Origin: Pseudophaeomoniella oleicola | Taxonomy: Eukaryota; Ascomycota; Eurotiomycetes; Phaeomoniellales; Phaeomoniellaceae | Direction of reading: 5' to 3' | DNA length: 64,000 nt | Assembly: GCA_003868215.1 (NCBI GenBank) | Contig: QWDQ01000040.1 | Location: forward strand, 178,935-242,934 | Part shown: piece by piece, positions 33,419 through 44,756 of the stretch | Numbering within the stretch: the first letter of the stretch is position 1 | Layout: each line of letters begins with the position of its first letter | Notes under the pieces: model-generated | Database searches by the model: none | What the model saw: the letters and a program-made list of their open reading frames with translations, nothing else | What the model was told of the DNA's origin: nothing | Program-made: the position numbers and the translations under genes

Positions 33419-36400
33419 TTATATCTTCTGCGCAGCGATCATGCTGTTGGCATTATGATGAGCGACGTGGTTACTACTGTTGTGACCATTATCTTTAGCC
33501 CAGAAGTCGAGACTGGCAACCACATCTTCGCCTGCTTCGTTTTCGTACGCGTAGAGTATCTATAAGCAATGTTAGGTATGTGAAGGTAAAATAAAACAAG
33601 GAATGAGCGTAGCTTACCTCTCTGGTGCTAGAATGTAGCATCCTGACGTTCCGTCCGGTCATGATATGGATCAATTCGCTGGTCTCGATGTGCCTGATCT
33701 CAATGAAGCTTGGTTCGAAAGCCAAGATATACGGGTAGCTCAGAGCAAAAGCTTGTGGCTGACCTTCCCACGTAATTTTCCAATCTGGACGGACACGCCA
33801 TCCATTCCTATTGACGAAGAAACTGAAATCCGAGTAATTCAACAGGAACTCTCCATTCAGGCGTTCAATGTGTATCGGCTTCATATTTTCTTTGCGCATG
33901 ACAAAATCCAATGATGTATCTGCTTGATCAAGCAATGACTGCCGTTCAGTAGTCTCAAGCGAGACGACTTCGAAGCCCTTGGAACATCCGACACAGAGCG
34001 TCGAACGGAGGAAGTGAACAGATGAAGACTCGGCAGGAATATAGAATTCTTTGAAGGGCTTCAAAGCTTCTTGACCTGACTGGAACATCTTGCTGAGAGC
34101 GGGCTTCTTCTTTCCTTTGGCCAGGTTCTCCATAGGCTCATACACCTTGATTGTAGAAGAGAGCGACGAATTTCTGACTGTGCAGACCAAATGACGCCCA
34201 AGCCCAATGCCGGCCTTGAAGAAATTCGCATGGCCTTGAATCTTCTTCGGCCTGCGAGCAAGCTGGTTCTGGCTATCTGTCGAATCTAGCGCTTCAAGAG
34301 GATATGATGTGAGCGTCTTATTGGCAAGAACAATGAGCAACGCGTATTCTTCAAGAGTGTCGATCTGGGTCACAGCGTTGGCTTCCAGGATTCTCTTTGG
34401 CTTTGCTGACTTGTCCTTCGGCCACCGATCAGACAGATAGATACCACTGTCTGTCCCATAGACAAGTTTACGACCGCCGTCTGTCACCACGTCAATCACA
34501 AGTTCAAATCACTCAAATATGGGGCTTACCTGTGGGGACCAAACAATTGACCCTATTTCCGGCCATAAAGAAATGCTCGCAGATGATCGTCTTTGTGTAG
34601 AAGTTGCTATTCCGTTCCCTTAGCTTGGTCTGCTGCTCCTCGACCTTCTCAATAAACTTCTTGCGCTGTGTCTGGGTGGTGGCATAAAGCGGTAGCTCGT
34701 AAGCGCCTCTTCCAAGATGGCGGAAGGTGATGGGCCAAGTTTGCTTGTCACCCGGAGTGTTTGAGGACGACTTCGTGCCAGGAATAAGACTTGAAGATGG
34801 CCTCTTAGCAAGTCCCAGCCTGGGAATGACTTGATCCATTTCGGCGATGACCAGCAGCTCTAAAGGAATGGGCTTCCGATAGACACGATACTCTTCTCGT
34901 TTATTGACCATCTTGATTCTTACAAGCAGTACAGCGTGGTCAAGTAAATAGACCGTAACTTCGCTAGTGTCACTGGGTCCCTTTTTGAATGACATTTTGC
35001 TGAGGATCTGTCGATTCTCTTCTGTCAGCTTGAGATCCACGAAGTCGCCAGCATTCCATTTGAGATTGCTGTTCAGTTGCAGAAGGTTGAAGTGGTTCTC
35101 TGCTTTGCCGCTTTCAGCATTGACTCTGCTCAAGAAATCTTTGATGAGGGCGATTGCAACTGGAATATCCTGCTTGTCGGGATTGTCGTCTTTCGTATAC
35201 TTGAGCACATTCTCCAAAAGAAGCGGATATCTAGCTAGACGGGTGGTCGGCTTCGTCAAATAACCGTTCAATTCGAGCTTCCGGGATTCTTTCAGTCGCT
35301 CTGTCTCGTCCACGAAACGTGAGAATGCTGGGTTCTGGCCCTTCTCCTTTTCGAATTCATACTTGCCTCGCATTTGACCAGCACCGTATTTAATGAATGG
35401 GTCGAATCGTGGGGCGTATTGCAAAAAGATGTCTCCGATGTTCCTGACAACCGCATTTTCCTTTTGTCTAGTTGACAAAGCTTCCGCAAATTTTGAATTG
35501 ACTGCATGAACTTCCAAGCAATTCCCAAACACAGTACGCACAAACTTTTCTCGCCGATGTTCTGGGATTGGCGAAGGGGTGTTGGTGCCAATTGCCCTCA
35601 ACGGCCTCATCCAGAAATCGCGCAAGTACTCGAGATCTTTGACAAAGTCACGCTCAGTGTAGCATATCTCGGATATGACTTCCTGTCGCTTCTTCTCCTT
35701 GTCATCTGTATTCGCAGCCACTTCTTTAGGTACACTGTTAATCCATAAGCGTTGCTCATCGCTATCGTCATCATGGAGACTGCCACTGGATGCGGAATGC
35801 CTTAGAACGGGTTGGGGTTTCATGTTCAATCGGGCTTGTTGCTCAAGTCGTCGTGGACAAGCAATCGAATAACAAAGGTTATCTCTGGTACAGGTTGGGG
35901 AGTAACATTCGGTTAACAGTGTAAAGACACCGTTCACATCTGACGCAGACGCTTCTTCACCCATAGTCTCTTTGAACCGGTACACCTCACCTGGAGCGTC
36001 GCGTAATCTGTGATCGTAAGTGACGTCGTGGAAGAACTTCTGAGCGTCAAGAGCACGACCTAATAGAAGTGCTAGGTTACGATCTGGAGTTTTGATGATG
36101 TATGAAATGAGATCAACAGCCTCTGCTCCTGTGAAGGCGTTGCTGTAAGAGAGGCCGTTTTTGACCCTTTCTCCAACGCCAATTCGCTCTTTGAAGACCG
36201 CAGCAACTCTCGAGAGGAGTGCAGCATAGACCAGTGGTGCACGGCGTGATACTACTGTCGTGCTAGTTGCAACACTGCCAGAGGGTGACAGTCCTGGGCG
36301 GGTTTGGTTTTGCATACTATCACTCCGTGATGGTAAGTTTGCTAATGTGGTTACATTTGAAGCCATCGACATGGTCCTGCCCTGATCAGAACTTTCACTT

Positions 36401-37245
36401 TGCCGCCGAGACCTCGCATTTGTTTCATAAGCGGGGTCGTTGAAAGGATCTGCGGGTGATTGCACGTCTTGAACAGGCGAGACATGGTTTGTTTCTGTCC
36501 TACCTGGGCCAATGACTGTTCTACCACTTGGCAATTGGTGGGCATATTGGTCCCTTGAGTATGCTGTCATCGACATCGCCCGCTCATCATGGCGTTCGGG
36601 TATCGGGCGTCCTTGCATTGTCGTTGCACGTCCACCGTTCATCTGATATGGCTGCTGGCGGAAGGCATTTGCAGTTCCCTGATTGAAACTGGCTGGTGGT
36701 CCTTGGTAGTTCAAAGGCGGACCTCCTAATCTTGCCATCGAGCGTGTTCTAAACGCATCTGAATTGAGGGCAGCTGCAGGAAGCGGTCGACGGTCTGGAG
36801 GTTTCGAAACATACTGCTGCACTGTCGTGGGAGTTCTGGAATCAACACGCTGTGGATGATACGGTCGTCGATCTGGATACATGGGAGGTGGAAGGTGCTG
36901 AGAAGGTGGCATACCTCCGTTGGAGGTTATCGACATTGTTCGAGATTGAGATTGATGATAGCCGTTCGGCGTACCGCGTTCATACCCATTCTCCATGTGT
37001 CTTACTGGTGGTGGCCGGTAACCCATACCTTGGGCCATTGGTGACGTACTCGAAGTCATTGTCTGCGCTCGATCTTGCGATTGCATGGGAGGTCCTTGTG
37101 AGGTCATGGTGTTAGAGCGTGCTCCAGGCGGTGCACCGAAGATGTCTGCGAAAGCGGCATCTCGTTGATAAGTCGAGGAGTGGCCATGGCTGGTGGACCG
37201 CGGACCATACCCACCACTCGGATTCTGCGCACTATATCCTGCCAT
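33419..37245 (-). CDS. rom2: Rho1 guanine nucleotide exchange factor, Rom2-like (DEP, DH, PH, CNH)
   Basis: Exons are 37245-34530, 34480-33618 and 33559-33419, for 1,239 residues. The third exon adds 46 codons (ILYAYENEAGEDVVASLDFW onward) ending in TAA at 33421-33419. Without it the protein would run into intron sequence. Residues 1-330 are Pro/Gln/Ser-rich. A DEP domain lies at about 336-425 (LVYAALLSRVAAVFKERI, GAEAVDLISYI). The DH domain is at about 518-715 (EISEICYTERDF-like start, TRLARYPLLLENVLKYT core), the PH domain at about 740-900, and the CNH domain at about 905-1225 (LVYGTDSGIYLSDRWP, HIMTGRNVRML). Rom2-type GEFs load GTP on Rho1 downstream of wall sensors and so drive glucan synthase and the Pkc1-MAPK route. 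A second Rho1-type GEF gene lies 16 kb away. Confidence 0.93.
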
Positions 37246-38063
37246 GATTCTTATACTCTATTGCTCTGCCACAAAGCAGTATCCACCCGTCCGATGGTAT
37301 CCTTTGACAACTCGATGCGTTTGTCGCAAGAGGGGGTTTCAATCTCGTTAATCGTCTCGCACGGTATTGCTGTTACAGCGTGACACATGCCACCTTATTG
37401 GTCTCTTCTTTGTTGCGCTTGGCGAGAGTCTTTTGCTGAATCTCTTTGGCTCAGCATCTAGTGCTGCGACGCTGTTCAAACCACGCTCTGTCACATAGAC
37501 CAGTCTGTTAACGCCCGCGCAACGAGATTGGGTGGAGATATCGAGAATGCACCATGTGCGCGTCACCAATGATCATGATCTCATGGCCGTTTGTCGTAGA
37601 TGCATGCGTATATGATCTGAAATTGTCTGGTAACAGAACACGTAGGTCGTTATAGATTTGTTGTTGAGATATAAAGCATTACCAAAGCACATGGTGTTTG
37701 AATTTGGGGCACGCCTGCAGACGAGATTCAGACTACGGTCGGCCAATTCAACCGACGGATGCCGATCCGAATCAGAGGGAATCAATCCCATGATGTCTAC
37801 TTTGAGCTTGATGCTTTCTACCACAACCACTACAAATCCAAAGCTTCACCGTTCGTCTCGAGTTTAAGACTGAGCGCTGTAATCTGCAAAGGTCTAGGGG
37901 CATAGTTCTGTTGTTGAGCATCGGTCTCTGGGTCAAGATTTCGTTGTCACAGCGCGCGGGAATATTCACCTTTCCATTTGCACACACAGCTCTCTAATCT
38001 ACCTTGGAATACGACGCTTCCCACTATTACCATCGATATCGTGGGCCCTTATAACTTGAAAAT
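37246..38063. other. divergent promoter region Rom2-like / V-ATPase subunit c
   Basis: About 820 bases between opposite start codons. Only short overlapping frames are seen. Confidence 0.5.
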
Positions 38064-38725
38064 ATGGCGGACAGCGAGTTATCCCCCAAGTTCGCGCCAT
38101 TCTTTGGCATGGTGAGTAGTTGTGTCCGAGTCCCAAGGCGCGCAGCAGCTAACAATCGTCTCAGGCAGGTATAGCAGGTGCAATGATCTTCGGATGTCAG
38201 TTGATCCTCTCAGCACGGGTTTAACGATAATTTTCTGACAAGTGGAATAGCGTTAGGAGCGGCATATGGGACTGCAAAATCCGGTATCGGTATCGCCGGT
38301 GTTGGGACGTTCAGACCAGACTTGATCATGAAGGTACAGACAGACTTCGAGAAACAGCCCCAGCACATGACACGAACAAAGCTAACACACAATTTACCAT
38401 CTAGTCTCTCATCCCCGTGGTCATGTCCGGTATCATCGCGGTCTACGCTCTCGTCATCGCTGTCCTCATCGCAAGTGACATGGGCCCGCCACCTACTCAA
38501 AACTATTCCCTCTTCACAGGCTTCATGCACCTTGCCGCTGGTTTGAGCGTCGGTCTTTCGGGTCTTGGTGCTGGCTATGCAATTGGCGTTGTTGGCGATA
38601 CAGGCGTACGAGCGTATATGCAACAGAGCAGAATGTTCGTCGGATTGGTTTTAATATTGATTTTTGGGGAAGTGCTGGGTCTGTATGGCTTGATTGTCGC
38701 ATTGATCTTGAACTCGAAGAGCTGA
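38064..38725 (+). CDS. vma3: V-type ATPase proteolipid subunit c (Vma3-like)
   Basis: Four exons: 38064-38111, 38165-38195 (31 bases), 38251-38333 and 38405-38725, 160 residues, the same length as yeast Vma3. Introns begin GTGAGT, GTCAGT and GTACAG and end CAG, TAG and TAG. The spliced protein starts [18 protein letters not shown] and has four membrane helices. Helix 4 carries the proton-binding Glu in [12 protein letters not shown]. Six to ten copies of this family form the rotating c-ring of the vacuolar proton pump. Vma3 rather than Vma11 is judged from length and N-terminus. It is divergent from the Rom2-like gene and convergent with the PKA gene. Confidence 0.95.
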
Positions 38726-39374
38726 AGGTGTGCGTGTCCTCGAAAACACGAAACATACATACCGCAGACGAAATTGGGGGAAGACGTAGGGAAGGTTCTA
38801 CGCAAGATCCTTATTGTGCAGTCGTTGCGCTAGAGGCCCCAGAATGAATCGAACGGTCGTACAGAGAGCGGTGAAAGGTTTTCACGAGATTGTGGATCCA
38901 ACAGGAGGTCTGTCAGAAGCAGTTCTTACTACGCATGCTGCATATCTCGACCCAGCGATGGTTTCTGTCATCATGAGTAGTGTACATTATCACGATTAAC
39001 ATAAATGGCTATAGACTATGTGCGTCGCCTCCCCATTTCTACTATACATTTAATACATTCGGCACGGCCGATGATATATCCAACTCACACATCTAAGTCG
39101 TTAATATCCAGATGACTTACATACCAAAAGAAGTTGCAAGACTGTAAGGATGTGGCAAGTGTCGCTATCGACTCGGGCAATTCGAGAGGTCTACCTCCCA
39201 GTGGAAATTATGCCACAATAAACCTCGACCTCTGCTTGGCAGGAGTCGTCGGTAGCAAGACTACTCTGAGCTTTGGAAGCAAGCAGTGAGAAATAGTGAA
39301 AAGAAGGCCAGTCACCGAAGCAGGGACATGGAACATCCACTGCATGGGTCCTTGTGCGTGACTCGGTACTGAGA
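38726..39374. other. convergent 3' intergenic region
   Basis: About 650 bases between the stops of the V-ATPase c and PKA genes. No gene is seen. Confidence 0.55.
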
Positions 39375-40643
39375 TTAGAAGTCTTTGAAAGCTTCTTCGT
39401 AATTTTCTTTCATCTTGTCCGTGTATGGTGCAACTTCATTCTCCGGTGGTGGATCTGGATAGTCGTCAAAATTTCCAGTATCGCCTGCCCATTCGATTTT
39501 TGGCACTATCGGTCCCTTGCCCGCCCGTCTCTCGTACACAGCATCCCAGTCGACGTCCTTGAAAAATTCATGTGATTTCACCCTTTGAGCTCCACCAGCG
39601 ATGTATCCAAGTCGCTCAGTGGGCTCCACTTGACAAAGTGCTAGTATGAGGTCCTTGGCTGCGTCAGAAATCTGAAGATTCTGCGACGGCGAGGGAAATC
39701 GGATATGGCCAGAAACTATCTGCTCGTATATGCGCAGAGGATTCTGGTCCCAGAAGGGCGGCTGACCAATGAGGAATTCGTAGATGAGAATTCCAAGCGC
39801 CCACCAATCCACAGCTTTTCCGTGACCACTGTTCTTGATAACTTCCGGAGCAAGGTACTCGGGTGTTCCGCAGAGGGTATAAGTTTCACGATCGTGTAGT
39901 TCTTTTGCAAAGCCAAAATCAACCAGTTTTATATGGCCTTCGGCATCAAGTAAGATATTCTCTGGCTTGAGATCCCGGTAGGCAATACCATGCATATCAT
40001 GCAGAAATTCGAATATCAAGACTATCTCTGCAGCATAAAGCACCGCATGAGGGCGTTCAGGGAAACGCCTCGCCTTTCTCAAGTATGAGAACAGTTCGCC
40101 GCCAGGAGAATACTGGAGCAACATGTAGAGACTTTGGTCATCTGAAAAGCTCGTGATCAAAGTTGTTATGAAAGGATGTCCAGCTACTGCCGCGAGCGTG
40201 TTTCTTTCATTTCTGACATGTTCAACCTGCTTCAATTTGATGACGTCGGCTTTTCTTAAGACTTTGAGAGCAAACACCTTGTCCTTGTCCTCCTCTTTGG
40301 AATTGGCAAAACGGGTCATCCATACCCGCGCGAATGTCCCAGTCCCCACGGTCTTCAGCAATTTGAAGTCTCTAACGCTAAGTTTGGTGGATGAAGACCC
40401 TAGAAGCTTGTTCTTGGGATTCTGTGCTATCTCTTCTGGCTGTAGTACTGTATCCCTCTCTTCATATGCGGCAATTAGGTCTTTCTCGTCTTCAAGAGCC
40501 TTGTCGGTTGGTCCATCTCCCTCGACACCATCCGGTTCGTCGTGTGATTGACCATCACTCTCATTGGACTTGTCTTTCTTAAGTTTATTGAAGGGCCAAT
40601 GGGAATGGCTGGATGAAGGCTTGGATGTCGCAAGAGTCGTCAT
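39375..40643 (-). CDS. pkaC2: cAMP-dependent protein kinase catalytic subunit, PkaC2-like
   Basis: One frame of 422 residues from ATG at 40643. After a charged N-terminus of about 90 residues comes an AGC kinase domain: glycine loop GTGTFARVW, ATP Lys in FALKVLRK, catalytic loop YRDLKPENILLD near 219 (Tyr in place of His, usual in PKA), and DFGFAKE. The activation loop holds the phosphorylatable Thr in YTLCGTPEYLAPE. The C-terminal tail ends in the hydrophobic motif YEEAFKDF. It would phosphorylate targets when cAMP releases the regulatory subunit. I assign the second, shorter class of mould catalytic subunits (PkaC2) because of the short N-terminus and the IAYRDLKPENILLD form. PkaC1 remains possible. 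Confidence 0.9.
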   Translation of the reverse strand: MTTLATSKPSSSHSHWPFNKLKKDKSNESDGQSHDEPDGVEGDGPTDKALEDEKDLIAAYEERDTVLQPEEIAQNPKNKLLGSSSTKLSVRDFKLLKTVGTGTFARVWMTRFANSKEEDKDKVFALKVLRKADVIKLKQVEHVRNERNTLAAVAGHPFITTLITSFSDDQSLYMLLQYSPGGELFSYLRKARRFPERPHAVLYAAEIVLIFEFLHDMHGIAYRDLKPENILLDAEGHIKLVDFGFAKELHDRETYTLCGTPEYLAPEVIKNSGHGKAVDWWALGILIYEFLIGQPPFWDQNPLRIYEQIVSGHIRFPSPSQNLQISDAAKDLILALCQVEPTERLGYIAGGAQRVKSHEFFKDVDWDAVYERRAGKGPIVPKIEWAGDTGNFDDYPDPPPENEVAPYTDKMKENYEEAFKDF

Positions 40644-40984
40644 AATGGTTGAATGCTGTGCCGCAGCACAAACTTGAGGCTTATTTAAACCATTGCATCC
40701 TTACTTCAACGCTCGAGTCCTGTATAGTTGTAGGTTTATTGTCGCTGATTCGATGCTTGTAGACGAATTATAAATTCCAGAGTGAGTCTCAATGCGCCTG
40801 AGATTGCGACAGTTTCTGGGCCAAATACCCCGCGTATGTACTATGAACAATAGGGACTGTTATATAAGGTAGGTGCTGATACCAACCAGGCGATGTGGTT
40901 TTTTCCAATTTAGAAGTCGATCAATGGGGGGTAGAGCAATAGGAACAGGCTATTAGCAGCTGGAATGGATCCCATCCCCTCTGC

Positions 40985-41022
40985 TGTGACTGCGACTGCG
41001 ACTGCGACTGTGACTTGCGACT
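40985..41022. repeat. (TGCGAC)n imperfect tandem repeat
   Basis: About six hexamer units, some with TGTGAC or TTGCGAC variants, in the PKA upstream region. Confidence 0.85.
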
Positions 41023-41092
41023 TTTCATGACGTGGGAGTGGGGCTGTCATCCCACTACTACGACAACTTTGGTTTTGCTTTTCCTCAAAGTT

Positions 41093-41118
41093 CAATCTCA
41101 ATCTCAATCTCAATCTCA
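41093..41118. repeat. (CAATCT)n tandem repeat
   Basis: About four perfect CAATCT units in the PKA upstream region. Confidence 0.9.
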
Positions 41119-41949
41119 AAGTCATTTCATTGTCTGTCGACTGTAATTATATTTATAGCACCTAAAGATCATATCTCCAATTGATATCTCTAACACTCTG
41201 CTTCACTCAGGCTCAGAAACAGTTTATTGACTTAGACCATGTCGGCGCCAACAAAACATACTTGGACACGATGATGTCATCAAGAGATGTATAGCAGCTT
41301 CTGTTCAGCCCTACTTGAACAACTGTTTATCCTCTTTGATCCTGTATCTTATCCATTTGCCGCCTGGTAGTCTTGAGGCCAAAGGTACGAACTTGGCTTG
41401 GCTGATTGTTTACTCGACAAGAATGAAATTTAACAGGCAACACCTTGCTTCAATAAATTGACCGTCGACCCTGGATCAAGGAAAGGTCATATTACGTGCT
41501 TTATCTGATTGGCTCTTTACTGCTTCGGTCTTTGTTCCAGTTCTTTATCTACCTGCATCTCTCTACTCGGCGGTGTTCGGCTTCAGGATCCCTTATCAAC
41601 GTGACGGGTTGCTACACCTTTTCTCCATGTCTCTCGCTCCAACTTCTGCTTTTGATGGCTCTCTCCTCAAAGGAACTAAGCATTGTGACATCTGGTCCTG
41701 GCTTAGGATTATTATTCTCCGTTGACAGTATGTTCCAGTCCCGAGTTCTGGGCCTAAGGAGACGTTGAAGTCGCTAAATTGGTGGTTCTGTTATCTCGAT
41801 CGTATTTGTGTGGGACACGTTCCCTGGCATGAGGAGGTGGAAGCTTGTATTCGCAGCAGAAGATTCATATTTTTCAATATTTGTAATGGGGGAATTCTGT
41901 CTTGAGGACCTTATATCGTCAGCCGCGTCTTCTTAGTGATGCATTCATC

Positions 41950-43274
41950 TTACTCTTTCCCCTCCACCATTGATGCTTTCCTGCTCTCCTGGTTCTTGTC
42001 GCGGAAGATCAACCGAGCTCTGCTGGACACACTTCCGAGTCGTTCTCCAATGGCTGAGAGGGCTCCCACTGAACTGGTCCTCGTTCCTGATCGGGCTGAT
42101 GATCCGTTCTCTCCGATTGTATCTCGGTGGCCGCTGCCATAAGTATTTTGGGGATGTAGCGAGGTCCAGATCTTGCCAACCCCGATCCTGAGCAACCATT
42201 TACGGTACATCGTGACACCATCTCTTCCAAAGCCAAAAAATCCTACGATGACGAGGCCAGTCGAGACCTGGCACCATCGATCGAAGGCTACGCTTCCAAG
42301 TGCTGGTATATATTGTCTCCTACTCCATTCAGGTCCGTGGATCATAGACCATGAGAACGGATGGTGCGGAAATCCCATGTCTCGAATAAAGACATAAACG
42401 CTAACGGGGAGGAAGATAAGTAGCATTGTCAAGCTCAAGCCGAAGAGACGTAGGAATCTTGATTTAGTCAGCTGGCTGTGTGCAGAGGATGCTGTTGCAA
42501 TGATGGCCGCAAACTGTCGTCGGTACTTCACTAAACGCCACATAACAAGCACTGTTTCAATATCTGTCAGTATACGCGTGTCGCAATATCAGGATTCAGC
42601 TCACCAGCATAGGCTGAAGCGATGGCACAGAGGATGACCGGCCCAATGAACCCAAAAACCATACTGACCCAATTACTATCGTAACCGGCATAGCAACCCC
42701 CAATCCCAAAGACATAAAATCTGCTATCCTGCACAATAGGATGTAGTGCCATCTCCAACACGCTCAGACCCCAGCAGAGAGCCCAGTCTCTACACGCGTC
42801 CCTGTATCTCTGTCCCCTGCTCGGTACCAAGACGGTGTTATCTGTGTCCAAGATTCTCGCCAATTGACAAAAAATACATAACAGGGCTCCTGGTGCTCCG
42901 ACACTAGCTCCGATATTCAGTTTGACTTCAACATCACATAGTCCATCTCCTGAAAACCAGTGGATAATGTTGTCGGTAGGCCAAATCAGGGGATTGACAA
43001 AGTTGAATAGGTTGGCAATCATGATCCAGAAGAACAGAGATGAAGCAGCTACATTTCGAAATTTGACGTGGGCGATGAGAGGCGGAAGAGAGAAGAGCAG
43101 AGTTAGAACGGCGAGGATTGGAAGCACTATAGCTTGAGGGGAGCGAGTAAAAGTAACGGGTTGTCCCGTATTGGCCACGAGCGACTGTTCTGCTGCCGCT
43201 GACACTGATGTTGGTGTCGCCGACAAGGCTTCTGGCGTTGAGGTCGATGCTGATGACATGATTGGGCAAAGCAT
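41950..43274 (-). CDS. preA: STE3-type (a-factor) pheromone receptor
   Basis: Exons are 43274-42605 and 42551-41950, with a 53-base intron (GTGAGC..CAG), 423 residues. A second ATG at 43259 (MSSASTST) is an alternative start. After about 45 Ser/Thr-rich residues come seven hydrophobic helices. STE3 hallmarks are visible: LPPLIAHVKFRNVAASSLFFWIM region in helices 1-2, NPLIWPTDN, ICDVE-like GLCDVEVKL before helix 3, and LVMWRLVKYRRQF after helix 5 at the splice join. The cytosolic tail is Ser-rich. This GPCR class senses the lipidated a-type pheromone and signals through a heterotrimeric G protein to the mating MAPK pathway. No pheromone precursor or mating-type gene is nearby. Confidence 0.92.
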
Positions 43275-44756
43275 GCTGCTGAGGTTCCGAGAATTGTATT
43301 TGGGATATCAGCGAAAGAGCATATCTCGGTTCAGGGCCTTTATAGGATACCCTTCCAACTCCTATTGACCAGCTCTCACTAAGAAGACCAGACCTTAGAT
43401 AAGGGCCTCAGTCGTTCATCAATAAGTCAAAACAGGGGTCCGCCACAGTCCAAGGATCAGGTCGGTGGCCCATGCATGGCTTCACACAACGACACGCCTT
43501 GAAGGAGGTTGCTTCAGCCTCTATACGGGAATGTCTAGATCAACAGGCTCTTGAAGTCGCGCTGAATGGATACCACTATAACCACGGCAGCGAAATCTTA
43601 GACGTCGTGGAAACCAGAGCAGCACCAACTCTGTAATGGTACGACAATCAGAGCACGTACCAGAGAGTTCTAAGGACGCTCCAAGGCCGATCGATCTCTT
43701 CCATTAAAAATTTCATGGATCGGAAACAGAAACATACTACCAACAGCTCTCAGAGACCGAGCTACCAATCCTCCGATGGAATGAAGATCCAAATCCACCA
43801 TGGAACCCATACACCATCTATCCCCGTCCGCAGCCGCCCAGTTTTTTCATTACAAGATCTCTTTCACTTGTTCCGTCCTTTGAATCGCCAACCATATAGA
43901 CCATCGACTCCTACCATGTCTCTCTTTCTCTCTGCCTGTTGAACCATTTTACCAATCGCATTCGATGCTCAATAAGCCAGATTTATTCGATCTGCTGATG
44001 ATGATGACGACAGCAAAAACCAACAAAGGGGTGTTAGGTAGTAGGGCAGACGTAAACCAATTTCCTATTTAGGGTATCAATAAGGGAGAAAGGTAAGTAA
44101 GTATCTGACCTAGTTAACTTGGTGAATCTTGCACTAATCACCTTAGGCAAGGTATGTAAAGTCAGACCTTGGACTTTTCTTCAGTCAAATCACCATTTCA
44201 CTACACACTCAATGACTGATTGATAGAATACCTAAGTGTACCTGGTAGGTAAGGTATACAAAGAAGAAGAAAATCCTGAAAGAAGAAAGAAAAAAGGTGT
44301 AAAAAGGTCTCCGAGTAAAGCACCCAAGACACCCTATCTCAACCCATGATATTAAGTAAGGTAGTAAAACAACCTTTCATCCCTCTCCTCTCCATATTCC
44401 CGTCTCTAGCAGTAGCAGAGAGTACAGAAATATATAGTCGACAAACAATCCAAGGCGTTTGTTTGTTGGATTGGAATCATTAATAGTTGATGGATACAAG
44501 GTAATAAGGTACATTAAAAGCTATACATGGGATCGAGCGTATGCTGATGAAGAAGAAGCAGGAGGAAGAGGAGGATAAGGAAGAAAGATGAACACTTCAG
44601 TGCTTTAGGTCGTGAGCCTGTCGTTGTTATTGTTTCTTGTTAAGTGCCGAAAACCCTGACCAGTCCTCATTAGGAATCAATGTTAATAAAAATTTCCCTT
44701 CGTCTTTTGCCCTGTCCTTCATCACCGTCATCCCTGTCTCGAAAAAGGTCGACGGT
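43275..44756. other. intergenic between two minus-strand genes
   Basis: The 5' flank of the receptor gene and the 3' flank of the membrane/coiled-coil gene. It is AT-rich around 44030-44560, with repeated AGGTA-type words. No gene is seen. Confidence 0.5.

Larger units (their letters stand above)
40644..41949. other. intergenic between two minus-strand genes
   Basis: The 5' flank of the PKA gene and the 3' flank of the STE3-type receptor gene. Two hexanucleotide tandem repeats lie about 70 bases apart. A 90-codon frame at 41496-41768 is not convincing. Confidence 0.5.
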
